DNA of 10,033 nt from contig DMJL01000128.1 in assembly GCA_003451785.1 (NCBI GenBank), positions 12,788 to 22,820 on the forward strand. The letters are read 5' to 3'. This stretch comes from Bacteroidales bacterium (GTDB lineage: Bacteria; Bacteroidota; Bacteroidia; Bacteroidales; UBA7960). The notes beneath the pieces are model-generated. The model saw only the letters and a program-made list of their open reading frames with translations. It made no database searches and had not been told where the DNA came from. The position numbers and the translations under genes were made by a program. This document shows positions 1 to 6,718 of this stretch, in pieces (position 1 is the stretch's first letter; every line of letters begins with the position of its first letter).

Positions 1-2756
1 AATAAATCGTGTTGACGATTGCGCAATGGAACATAGGAAGAAAGGAAGTTCATCTCCCCAATTTGTTCGTTATGAATAAGTTGACTTTTATTCCCCTGCC
101 TGAAATACGACAAAGCTTTGGGATTCATTCGTGGGGCTGTAATATGCTCTTCAAATACCCTTGGCCTGCTCGATGCAACCAGATTGCCATTGGCATCAAA
201 AAGGTTGATATCCGTAAACAAGATATTATAGAGGTTCATGAGCAAGTCTGACATTTGGTAGGTATCTGCCGAAGCCAAGTCGCTTTGGCCTGCAAGTTGC
301 CTCTCAAGCTCTATAAGGGTACTTGTGGTTTTGTCGTTTATGTCTGATAATGTTTTTTCGCTATAAATATCTGCCATAAAAAGACTGGAGACTGTGCCTA
401 TGGTAAATGCTGAAAGAATTACCAGCACAATCATAAATACCTGCACCCGTCGTTTGAATGTGAGTCGAAACCAGTTGAAAATCTCCCCCTTTGACGAAAT
501 AAAGAAGTAAAGAGTAGTAAGAAAAAAGAACAATATAAAAAGTAGTGAAAAAGGGGCTATGGACTCCAAAAAAGTAGCCACCGGCTTACTAATGACAATT
601 TTAGTTGACTCATCCTTACGATAAACAATATGATTAAAATCATCGGAATAAAACGACTCGAACTGTTGTTGGAAATTACCATACGACGAAATATTGATAC
701 TGTATGCAAATGGACCAAATTTATTTACAAGCTCGCCGTCGTAATATGTTGCGTATGAATAGCTTGCTAATTCTCTGTGAACATCTATCCTATCATCGAT
801 GAGCAATTCGGGCAATCCTAAATCGCGAATAACATGTTTGGAGTCGAACTCAAGTATCAATAAATAATAAAATGAAAAACCACCTACAATGGTTACAGGA
901 ATCTTTAGAATAGATATGTAATGGTTTCGTCCAGGAACAGATTCAATATAGATTAAATTTTCGCTAATAGTAGGTCTTCCAAATGCATCAATATATTGCT
1001 CAAAATATGGTTGGCAAGGCATTTCAATATTTTGGGGTCGTATAAACAATATTTCCTGTGGCAAACATACCATTACATGCAGATTATAATTACCCCAGAA
1101 GTCGTAAAAGTAATGATGCTTCAAATATTTCTCAATGGCGTAAGAATTGTGAGGGTCTATGGCGATGAGGGTAGCCAATTGTCGGTCGGCTAGCAATGCA
1201 TCTTCAATATCGGCAAACAGATATTCTGCCATAAGGTCTTGGTCTGTTGACAATCGCAAAGCTATGGATTTGCGCATTTCTTGCTCTTTCAATCCGTTGA
1301 AATGGAATAATGCGAATGTTCCGATAGCACTAAACAAAAATAAAGCTAATACGATGGGCGAAAAGTTGTACTTATCCTCTGCAAATCGTGTACTTACTTC
1401 ATTTACAATAATCAGACTTGCAAATTGCAACCATAATATGACTCTAAATTCTACAAAAAATATTCCTAAGGCAATCAATACTATCGCTACAATGGCAATA
1501 GCTACCCAATAATGGGTTGTGTTGCTATATAAGCCTTTCACAATTTTTAAGAGCGTGTTTCCGCCAAAAAAGAAAACGAAGAATATTCCTGCAATAATGA
1601 AAAACCCGGCGGCATTGTACCAATCAAAATCAAGAATTAAGTTCACATCCAAAGCCAATCTTGAATCAATTACTAAGCTGCGAAGCAAAGTGGCACTTAA
1701 ATAGGTTAGTATTACAATCCCCAGCAATGCTGCAATAGCAGCCACATGTTTTCTAAATTTTTTAGGAGTCTTAAAAATTTGAGAATTTACTCGTGATTGG
1801 ATAAAAAAAACACAAGATCCTACAAAAATCAAGTGCAACAAAAAATCGCCCAATGAAGGCAATACTACGGATGTTGCATAGAGTGATGGGGAGAAAAAAA
1901 GGCTTTCGTAAAAAACATTAGGAATAGAGAACACTTGCAAAAGAATTCTTGCAGCAGCAACAATGGTTATAAAAAGGAAGAAGTTTTGGACTTTCTTATT
2001 CCTTGAATACCGAAAAGAAAAGTACCTGTATGTAGATAAAAGAAACAACAAAACTCCGAATACTGCAAATATAAGAGATGCAAAAAACACGGAAGATAGA
2101 GTTTCCGAAATACCGAAGTCGCTACGCTGCACCAATGAAAAAACATACTCGCCTTCACTATCCTGAATCTTATGCCCTTCGGAAGGCCTCAATGATATAA
2201 AGAAAGCCCCCTGAGCTACATCAAAGTCGGGTTGAAACCTATTCACCAAAAATCTATTCTGATATGTGAAGTTGGTTTTGATTGTAGCGAGTACTACAAA
2301 ATAATACCCCTGCGCGATGTTTGCCCTAAAGAAGTACCAACCATTGCCCAATTCCATAACACCTTTGGAATGGTTTATAACCAAGTTGCGCGGAATGGGG
2401 ATGGAATTATCTGACCAAAAAATCAATTCATTGTGGCTATAAACAAAAAAGGCTAATCCCTGCTTAGCAAATTTTGTACGCATTTGCTCCATTATCTCCG
2501 GATTAGTAAAAATCCTACCTCGCAAATCGTTATACCTACCAGTAAACCAATCTAAAGCAGCTATAACTTCCTTGTCTTTAGCTGCCATTCGCTCATTCAC
2601 ATGCTGAACCAAATGGGTGGGATTTTGACCATGCTGCCTAATATGAAATAATCCATCTGAAAATACCAAACTTACTATAGAAATACTTATAGCCACAAGA
2701 TATACCTGTGTAGTAATTGGTTTCTGGAGCCAGCTAATTCGATTGAACGACACCAT
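1..2756 (-). CDS. Large multi-spanning membrane sensor histidine kinase, NtrY-like; N-terminal 918 residues, C-terminus off the left edge
   Basis: Reading the minus strand from the ATG at 2754-2756 gives one uninterrupted frame of 918 codons to the window edge, with no stop. I see a membrane helix near residues 18-33, an extracytoplasmic segment to about 219, then a run of hydrophobic helices between about 220 and 484 (roughly seven or eight), a soluble part to about 735, two more helices (about 736-753 and 769-794), and a second outer loop still open at residue 918. Phrases such as NGWYFFRAN, LPSLGDFLLH, LSTDQD, YATYYDGELVNKFG and FLSSYVPLRN match what I remember of a conserved Bacteroidota sensor kinase of about 1,200 residues, which ends in a last helix, HAMP, HisKA and HATPase domains. 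None of those catalytic parts is visible here, so kinase identity is inferred from the N-terminal half. The signal sensed is unknown. No clear Shine-Dalgarno precedes the start; no partner regulator is adjacent. Confidence 0.8.
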   Translation of the reverse strand, partial: MVSFNRISWLQKPITTQVYLVAISISIVSLVFSDGLFHIRQHGQNPTHLVQHVNERMAAKDKEVIAALDWFTGRYNDLRGRIFTNPEIMEQMRTKFAKQGLAFFVYSHNELIFWSDNSIPIPRNLVINHSKGVMELGNGWYFFRANIAQGYYFVVLATIKTNFTYQNRFLVNRFQPDFDVAQGAFFISLRPSEGHKIQDSEGEYVFSLVQRSDFGISETLSSVFFASLIFAVFGVLLFLLSTYRYFSFRYSRNKKVQNFFLFITIVAAARILLQVFSIPNVFYESLFFSPSLYATSVVLPSLGDFLLHLIFVGSCVFFIQSRVNSQIFKTPKKFRKHVAAIAALLGIVILTYLSATLLRSLVIDSRLALDVNLILDFDWYNAAGFFIIAGIFFVFFFGGNTLLKIVKGLYSNTTHYWVAIAIVAIVLIALGIFFVEFRVILWLQFASLIIVNEVSTRFAEDKYNFSPIVLALFLFSAIGTFALFHFNGLKEQEMRKSIALRLSTDQDLMAEYLFADIEDALLADRQLATLIAIDPHNSYAIEKYLKHHYFYDFWGNYNLHVMVCLPQEILFIRPQNIEMPCQPYFEQYIDAFGRPTISENLIYIESVPGRNHYISILKIPVTIVGGFSFYYLLILEFDSKHVIRDLGLPELLIDDRIDVHRELASYSYATYYDGELVNKFGPFAYSINISSYGNFQQQFESFYSDDFNHIVYRKDESTKIVISKPVATFLESIAPFSLLFILFFFLTTLYFFISSKGEIFNWFRLTFKRRVQVFMIVLVILSAFTIGTVSSLFMADIYSEKTLSDINDKTTSTLIELERQLAGQSDLASADTYQMSDLLMNLYNILFTDINLFDANGNLVASSRPRVFEEHITAPRMNPKALSYFRQGNKSQLIHNEQIGEMNFLSSYVPLRNRQHDL

Positions 2757-3004
2757 CTTTATACTTCTAATTTAGACTACAAGTACCATTTCTATAAACC
2801 CTACTCTGTTTTGCTTTTCGGTGGGTCTAGCATAATATTGCAGTATTCAACTTTTACAACTGCATTAGCACTATGGCTAATATTTACAAAGCAGCCTAAT
2901 TCAAGTTTTGATGAAATTTTTTGATAAATATACCGCTTATGTTGAATAGGACACTGCTTGGTGGTGTATTACATCAAACAATGTTCCAAAAGAAAACCCT
3001 ACTC
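2757..3004. other. Intergenic region upstream of the sensor kinase, with two small adjacent inverted repeats
   Basis: This 248-base gap lies downstream of the methyltransferase stop and upstream of the kinase start, so it should hold the kinase promoter. I see no clean TAnnTTTG element on the minus strand; the nearest is TATATTTA (complement of 2925-2932), one base off and without a TTG at the right distance. Two perfect 6-bp inverted repeats touch each other: TGCAGT (2839-2844) with ACTGCA (2859-2864), and ATTAGC (2864-2869) with GCTAAT (2876-2881). Neither is followed by a T-tract on the minus strand, so I do not call a terminator. Short in-frame runs here do not resemble a gene. Confidence 0.45.
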
Positions 3005-3904
3005 CTAAATACAATTCGGTTTTTGAAAAATAAATATCTGGCTCGACCAGACAGTTCTTCCAAGAAAAGCACTAATATTGGAAAACGATGCAACAAAAAA
3101 AGCTCTATATAAACCCATAAAGCTCAGATTCTTGGGCTCGCTCATCATTGAGATGTAATAAGAATCAAAAGGCATAGGGTAAACCTTTCTTATGGTGAAA
3201 CCACATTTTTCAAAAGCCCGAATAAGTGAATTAGGATCGAAATGCAACAAATGCCTTGGCACATCGTAGGCCGCCCATCTATCACCATAAAAACGGCCAT
3301 CAAAACTATCGTGCAAGGGTACCGCAACTATAGCAAATCCTCCTGGCTGCAATTTATCAAATAAATATCTAATGGTATGCAAGGGTTTATGACTGTGTTC
3401 CAATACATGCCATAGGGTTATGCAATTAAAGCTACTAATAGAACTCTGAGTTAAATCATTGATTGAATTAAATACAGGAATGTCTTTATTGGCAGTTTTT
3501 AACGAAGCACTAACACTTGGTTCAAACCCAACCACTTCATACCCCTTCTGCTTCATATACTCCAAGAATGCACCCGCACCTGAACCGAAATCCAATAACT
3601 TTTTATCGGGTAGGTTGAGTTTTTGTATCAACCTATGTTTGCGGTAGAGCATATATTTTTGCACCGCAAAATACAATTTGTCTTTAAATGAACTACCAGA
3701 AGAAGTGTGGGATATGTATTCTACACTTGGATAATACAAAGCCATATTGTCTTCATTGGGTCGGGGATTGGTAAATACCAGACTGCAATTTTCACATTGC
3801 ATCAATGTGTACCTTCCGGTTTTTGTTAGAAAATCGTCGGGGGTGTATCTCCAAGCGGTAAACTGAATACAGTTACATAAAGGACATTCTGATATAAGTT
3901 CCAT
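3005..3904 (-). CDS. Class I SAM-dependent methyltransferase with N-terminal zinc-ribbon-like cysteines
   Basis: The 299-residue protein starts with a four-cysteine cluster, C7/C10 (CPLC) and C37/C40 (CENC), followed by LVFTNPRP, a pattern known from many methyltransferases with a small zinc-binding N-terminal knuckle. The Rossmann SAM-binding motif I is LDFGSGAG at 104-111, the acidic residue ending strand 2 is E128 in VGFEPS, and HVLEH at 166-170 is the motif IV region typical of the Methyltransf_11/23 group. The segment GDRWAAYDVPRHLLHF (207-222) is also characteristic. Substrate cannot be told: such enzymes modify sugars, lipids, quinones or small molecules. It lies 42 bases downstream of mnmG on the same strand and is probably cotranscribed, but a link to tRNA modification is only positional. 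A perfect parS site occupies the place where a ribosome binding site would be, ending 5 bases before the ATG. Confidence 0.82.
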   Translation of the reverse strand: MELISECPLCNCIQFTAWRYTPDDFLTKTGRYTLMQCENCSLVFTNPRPNEDNMALYYPSVEYISHTSSGSSFKDKLYFAVQKYMLYRKHRLIQKLNLPDKKLLDFGSGAGAFLEYMKQKGYEVVGFEPSVSASLKTANKDIPVFNSINDLTQSSISSFNCITLWHVLEHSHKPLHTIRYLFDKLQPGGFAIVAVPLHDSFDGRFYGDRWAAYDVPRHLLHFDPNSLIRAFEKCGFTIRKVYPMPFDSYYISMMSEPKNLSFMGLYRAFFVASFSNISAFLGRTVWSSQIFIFQKPNCI

Positions 3905-3909
3905 AAAAT

Positions 3910-3925
3910 TGTTTCACGTGAAACA
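3910..3925. promoter_or_regulatory. parS: parS centromere site (ParB/Spo0J binding), perfect 16-bp palindrome
   Basis: The bases read TGTTTCACGTGAAACA, a perfect palindrome identical to the consensus parS site defined for Bacillus subtilis Spo0J and conserved across most bacterial phyla. It lies in the 42-base gap between the mnmG stop and the methyltransferase start. In known chromosomes parS sites load ParB clamps, which spread and recruit ParA and SMC to segregate the origin region, and most lie close to oriC. The gidA/mnmG neighbourhood is a classical origin-proximal location in several phyla. parA and parB are not in this window. Function is inferred from exact sequence identity; the match is too long and symmetric to expect by chance in 10 kb. 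Confidence 0.88.
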
Positions 3926-3946
3926 TTTTAAAAAGTTTTTGTAAAA

Positions 3947-5824
3947 TTATCTCCCAAGAAAAACTAATAAAACAGAAATATCGGAAGGCGAAATACCACT
4001 AATTCTACTGGCTTGACCTAAAGTAGAAGGCATAATCTTTTTTAATTTTTCTCTACCTTCTGCACTTAATCCCAAGATTTGGTCAAAGTTAAAATTGACA
4101 GGGATATTAAGGTCTTCCAAACGGTTAACTTTATCAACCAATTCTCTTTCTCTATTCAAATACCCTGAGTATTTTATTTGAATTTCAACTACCTCTACAA
4201 TTTCGTCCTTACAGGATGAATCTAAAACAGTATCAATAAAATCAAAAAGAGATGGTAATGCTTCTGACAAACCCACCAAATTTATCTGCGGCCTAAGCAA
4301 TAAATATCCTAATTTGCTTTTTTGAGTTATTCGGGATGTACCTACTTGCTCTAAATATTCATTCATTTCATCTGGAGCAACATTATTTGAATGCAAATAT
4401 TTGGAAACTAAATCAACTTTTTCCATTTTTATATTCAACCTATCCATTCGCTCCTTGTTGGCTAGACCCAATTCATAAGCCTTCGGAGTAAGCCTTTGGT
4501 CGGCATTATCCTGCCTGAGGAGTAACCTAAACTCTGCCCTACTGGTAAACATTCTATAAGGCTCATTGGTGCCTTTACCAACCAAATCATCAATAAGCAC
4601 CCCAATATATGCCTCAGACCTTTTAAGTATAAAAGGAGTTTTGTTTTGCAATTTAAGATGGGCATTAATCCCAGCCATAAGACCCTGCCCTGCTGCTTCT
4701 TCGTAGCCAGTAGTTCCATTAACCTGCCCAGCAAAAAAAAGATTCTCTACAAGGCGAGACTCTAAATTATAATCCAACTGAGTTGGGGGAAAAAAGTCGT
4801 ATTCAATGGCATAACCGGGCTTTACAATCCGTGAGTTTTTAAAACCGGGTATAAGTTTAATTGCTTTATACTGAACAACCATAGGTAGGCTCGAGGAAAA
4901 ACCATTCAAATAGTATTCAATAGACCTCCAACCTTCGGGCTCTAAAAATAATTGATGGCGATCGCGACCACTAAATCTCTCGATTTTGTCTTCGATAGAT
5001 GGACAATATCTGGGTCCACTCCCTTGAATTCGCCCACCGAACATGGGGGAATCATCAAAACCTTCTCGCAACAAATCGTGAACAGCTTCACTAGTGTAAG
5101 TAAGATAACAACTAAGTTGCTTTCTAAGGGTTGGGGTATCTAAATAAGAGAACTTCCCAGGATTCTCATCCCCTTTTTGTTCGTCCAATAAAGAGAAGTC
5201 TATGGTACGACCGTCAATTCTAACAGGGGTGCCGGTTTTTAATCTTTCATTTTGAATTCCTAAAGCCAAAAGGCTTTGCGTAAGACTCTTGGCAGAAGGA
5301 TCTCCAAGACGCCCCCCTTCAAAATTCTTTTTACCTATGTGTATAAGTCCATTAAGAAAGGTACCACTGGTGATAATTACAGAGCGACTCGCAATTTTGC
5401 CTCCCATAAGACATTCTACACCAGCAAGTTTGCCATTTTGAATGTCCAATCCAATAACACTATCTTGCCAAAAATGAATACCCGAAATATTTTCGAGAAT
5501 TTCTCTCCACTTTTGCGAAAAAAGCATCCTGTCGCTTTGCGCCCTTGGGCTCCACATAGCAGGACCTTTACTACGATTGAGCATACGAAACTGTAGCATG
5601 GTATAATCAGTAACAATGCCGCTCCACCCACCCAATGCATCAATCTCCCTAACTATTTGACCTTTAGCAATGCCGCCCATAGCGGGGTTGCACGACATTT
5701 GTGCTATACCAGCCAAATTCATGGTAATCAACAAAACAGAACTACCCAATTGCGCAGCTGCAGCTGCAGCTTCACAACCGGCATGCCCAGCCCCTACTAC
5801 GATAACATCATACTTTTGAAACAT
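3947..5824 (-). CDS. mnmG: tRNA uridine-5-carboxymethylaminomethyl(34) synthesis enzyme MnmG (GidA)
   Basis: With its partner MnmE (not in the window), MnmG builds the carboxymethylaminomethyl or aminomethyl group on wobble uridine 34 of certain tRNAs, using FAD, NADH and methylene-tetrahydrofolate. The protein opens with VIVVGAGHAGCEAA, the FAD-binding Rossmann loop (residues 7-20). Both family signatures are present: CNPAMGGIAKG with redox Cys45, and GPRYCPSIEDK with Cys274, equivalent to E. coli Cys47 and Cys277. The dinucleotide and C-terminal MnmE-interaction parts (GTTGYEEAAGQG, MFTSRAEFRLLLRQDNADQRLT, ASRISGISPSDI) are intact. I choose the ATG at 5822-5824, giving 625 residues, the usual family length. 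An upstream ATG at 5881 would add 19 non-conserved residues and run into ybeY. The start lies 10 bases after the ybeY stop, so the two genes form an operon. Confidence 0.97.
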   Translation of the reverse strand: MFQKYDVIVVGAGHAGCEAAAAAAQLGSSVLLITMNLAGIAQMSCNPAMGGIAKGQIVREIDALGGWSGIVTDYTMLQFRMLNRSKGPAMWSPRAQSDRMLFSQKWREILENISGIHFWQDSVIGLDIQNGKLAGVECLMGGKIASRSVIITSGTFLNGLIHIGKKNFEGGRLGDPSAKSLTQSLLALGIQNERLKTGTPVRIDGRTIDFSLLDEQKGDENPGKFSYLDTPTLRKQLSCYLTYTSEAVHDLLREGFDDSPMFGGRIQGSGPRYCPSIEDKIERFSGRDRHQLFLEPEGWRSIEYYLNGFSSSLPMVVQYKAIKLIPGFKNSRIVKPGYAIEYDFFPPTQLDYNLESRLVENLFFAGQVNGTTGYEEAAGQGLMAGINAHLKLQNKTPFILKRSEAYIGVLIDDLVGKGTNEPYRMFTSRAEFRLLLRQDNADQRLTPKAYELGLANKERMDRLNIKMEKVDLVSKYLHSNNVAPDEMNEYLEQVGTSRITQKSKLGYLLLRPQINLVGLSEALPSLFDFIDTVLDSSCKDEIVEVVEIQIKYSGYLNRERELVDKVNRLEDLNIPVNFNFDQILGLSAEGREKLKKIMPSTLGQASRISGISPSDISVLLVFLGR

Positions 5825-5834
5825 AGTACAAAAT

Positions 5835-6251
5835 CTAAACCAGCAAAGGTAAGTAATAATTCTCCTTTTCTTCCATAGCAACCCTTTCAGCCCTACTCTT
5901 GTCGGAGTAACCTAATAAGTGCAATACACCATGCACTATAATTCGGTGCAATTCATCGGAGAAGGAAACCTTAAGAGTATTGGCGTTTTCCTTTACCCTA
6001 TCTATACTTATAAAAATATCTCCAGAAATAACATTGCCACCTACATTATAATCAAAAGTGATAACATCCGTAAAATAATCATGCTTTAGGTAGTCGTTAT
6101 TCATCTTCAATAAGTATTCATCGCTGCAGAATACAATACTTAATTCCCCTACTTTTTTCCCCTCAAGCTCTACAACGGATTTTAGCCACTTACGAACTTT
6201 TAATCTAGAAAGAGGAAATTCCGAAACATCTTCAAAATAAAATGAAATCAT
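5835..6251 (-). CDS. ybeY: Endoribonuclease YbeY, rRNA maturation factor
   Basis: YbeY is a small metal-dependent RNase needed for 16S rRNA 3' end maturation and 70S ribosome quality control. From the ATG at 6249-6251 the protein has 138 residues. Family motifs are in order: LSIVFCSDEYLLKMN (37-51), TDVITFDY (61-68), GDIFIS (77-82) and the metal site HGVLHLLGYSD (107-117). The first two zinc ligands, His107 and His111, are present; the third position, His124 in E. coli, is Asp117 here. I recall the same Asp (as in HLCGYKDK) in other Bacteroidota, so this is probably a lineage variant, not a dead enzyme. An in-frame ATG at 6287 would add 12 hydrophobic residues (MGQLVFFLKFSS) that the family lacks, so I prefer the internal start beginning MISFYFEDV. 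It is the first gene of the cluster with mnmG. Confidence 0.94.
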   Translation of the reverse strand: MISFYFEDVSEFPLSRLKVRKWLKSVVELEGKKVGELSIVFCSDEYLLKMNNDYLKHDYFTDVITFDYNVGGNVISGDIFISIDRVKENANTLKVSFSDELHRIIVHGVLHLLGYSDKSRAERVAMEEKENYYLPLLV

Positions 6252-6327
6252 AGAAGAAAATTTTAGAAAAAAAACCAACTGACCCAATTATTATTTAGGC
6301 CAACGCTAAAAAGAAAATTCAATAACA

Positions 6328-6360
6328 CAAAATTAGCAGCAGATAAACATAAAAAAACAA
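6328..6360 (-). promoter_or_regulatory. Candidate Bacteroidota-type promoter for ybeY-mnmG
   Basis: On the minus strand a TTG (complement of 6358-6360) is followed after 22 bases by TAATTTTG (complement of 6328-6335). This fits the TTG-N17-23-TAnnTTTG promoter described for Flavobacterium and Bacteroides. Transcription would start near 6321, leaving about 70 bases of leader before the ybeY ATG. The words are short and the region is AT-rich, so a chance match is possible. Confidence 0.4.
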
Positions 6361-6371
6361 AATAAAAAACA

Positions 6372-6441
6372 CCAAAATACTTCACCAGTACTACGACTAA
6401 AGAGAAGCTTTACGAAAATTTACCCAAATATTTCATCAGTA
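6372..6441. repeat. Imperfect 19-base direct repeat, two copies spaced 51 bases
   Basis: Copy one is 6372-6390 and copy two 6423-6441; they match at 16 of 19 positions, sharing the core TTCAyCAGTA. The 51-base period is close to five helical turns, so both copies would face the same side of the DNA. This would suit a regulator binding site between the ybeY and rnr starts, though divergence by chance in AT-rich DNA cannot be excluded. Confidence 0.35.
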
Positions 6442-6494
6442 AATAATTGCAAGGTTTCCAATGCAGCATTAACAATAAACAAATTACCTTTATT

Positions 6495-6544
6495 ACCCTA
6501 AAGATAAACATTCACCTTAACCCTAAAAATAACCATTCGCGTTT
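6495..6544. repeat. Imperfect tandem repeat, two 25-base units
   Basis: Units 6495-6519 and 6520-6544 follow each other directly and agree at 20 of 25 positions; both start ACCCTAAA and share ATAA and CATTC further in. The bases just before (from about 6475, with ATAAAC and ACCTTTA) look like a more degraded third copy. Such repeats may be protein-binding sites or remnants of local duplication. Confidence 0.45.
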
Positions 6545-6599
6545 AAAGCGAAAAAACAAGCCTCTTTGCACTATAAATCTAACAGATGATTTAAAGGTA

Positions 6600-6613
6600 T
6601 CCTATAATTAGGA
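6600..6613 (+). promoter_or_regulatory. Hyphenated palindrome TCCTA-TAAT-TAGGA, possible rnr promoter element
   Basis: Two perfect 5-base arms surround TAAT and overlap a TATAAT hexamer at 6603-6608, about 110 bases before rnr. TATAAT is the general sigma-70 -10 form, not the TAnnTTTG form expected in Bacteroidota. A nearby ATATTTTG at 6614-6621 misses the latter by one base. No matching upstream TTG was found at the right distance. The symmetric arms could be an operator. The assignment is speculative. Confidence 0.2.
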
Positions 6614-6718
6614 ATATTTTGTACCAGATAGAACAAATCCACCAAAAAGAACTTTAAAAATTGTAACAACAATTTTCGTCCCTCCTACCCTACCCTACCA
6701 TCCTAAAATTAAAAAAAG

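Larger units (their letters stand above)
6252..6718. other. Divergent intergenic region between ybeY and rnr (467 bases, AT-rich)
   Basis: No gene is visible on either strand. The region holds the regulatory start of two diverging units: the ybeY-mnmG-methyltransferase cluster to the left and rnr to the right. Inside it I see a candidate ybeY promoter, a 19-base imperfect direct repeat, a 25-base imperfect tandem repeat, a short inverted repeat TTCGC/GCGAA (6536-6540 and 6548-6552, loop of 7), and a pyrimidine-rich rnr leader with three copies of CTACC (6685-6699). At nearly half a kilobase it is long for a divergent promoter region, so an unrecognised small RNA or leader is possible, but I have no positive evidence for one. 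Confidence 0.6.

Noticed and set aside
9..2414. Several plus-strand reading frames of 60-117 codons
   Set aside because: All lie opposite the continuous 918-codon minus-strand sensor frame, which has family-like phrases; the plus-strand products look like nothing and are shadows.
2839..2881. Paired hairpins as terminator of the methyltransferase unit
   Set aside because: Stems are 6 bp with no following T-tract on the minus strand, so only reported as inverted repeats.
5825..5881. Upstream in-frame start for mnmG (19 extra residues)
   Set aside because: The extension is not conserved, overlaps the ybeY end, and the canonical start directly before the FAD loop gives the normal 625 residues.
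6252..6287. Upstream in-frame start for ybeY (12 extra residues)
   Set aside because: The extra residues are hydrophobic and unlike the family N-terminus; the internal ATG gives a usual YbeY start.
6536..6552. Inverted repeat TTCGC/GCGAA followed by an A-run, as a possible terminator
   Set aside because: The stem has only 5 pairs, and a T-run on the minus strand would precede rather than follow the hairpin; no gene ends here.
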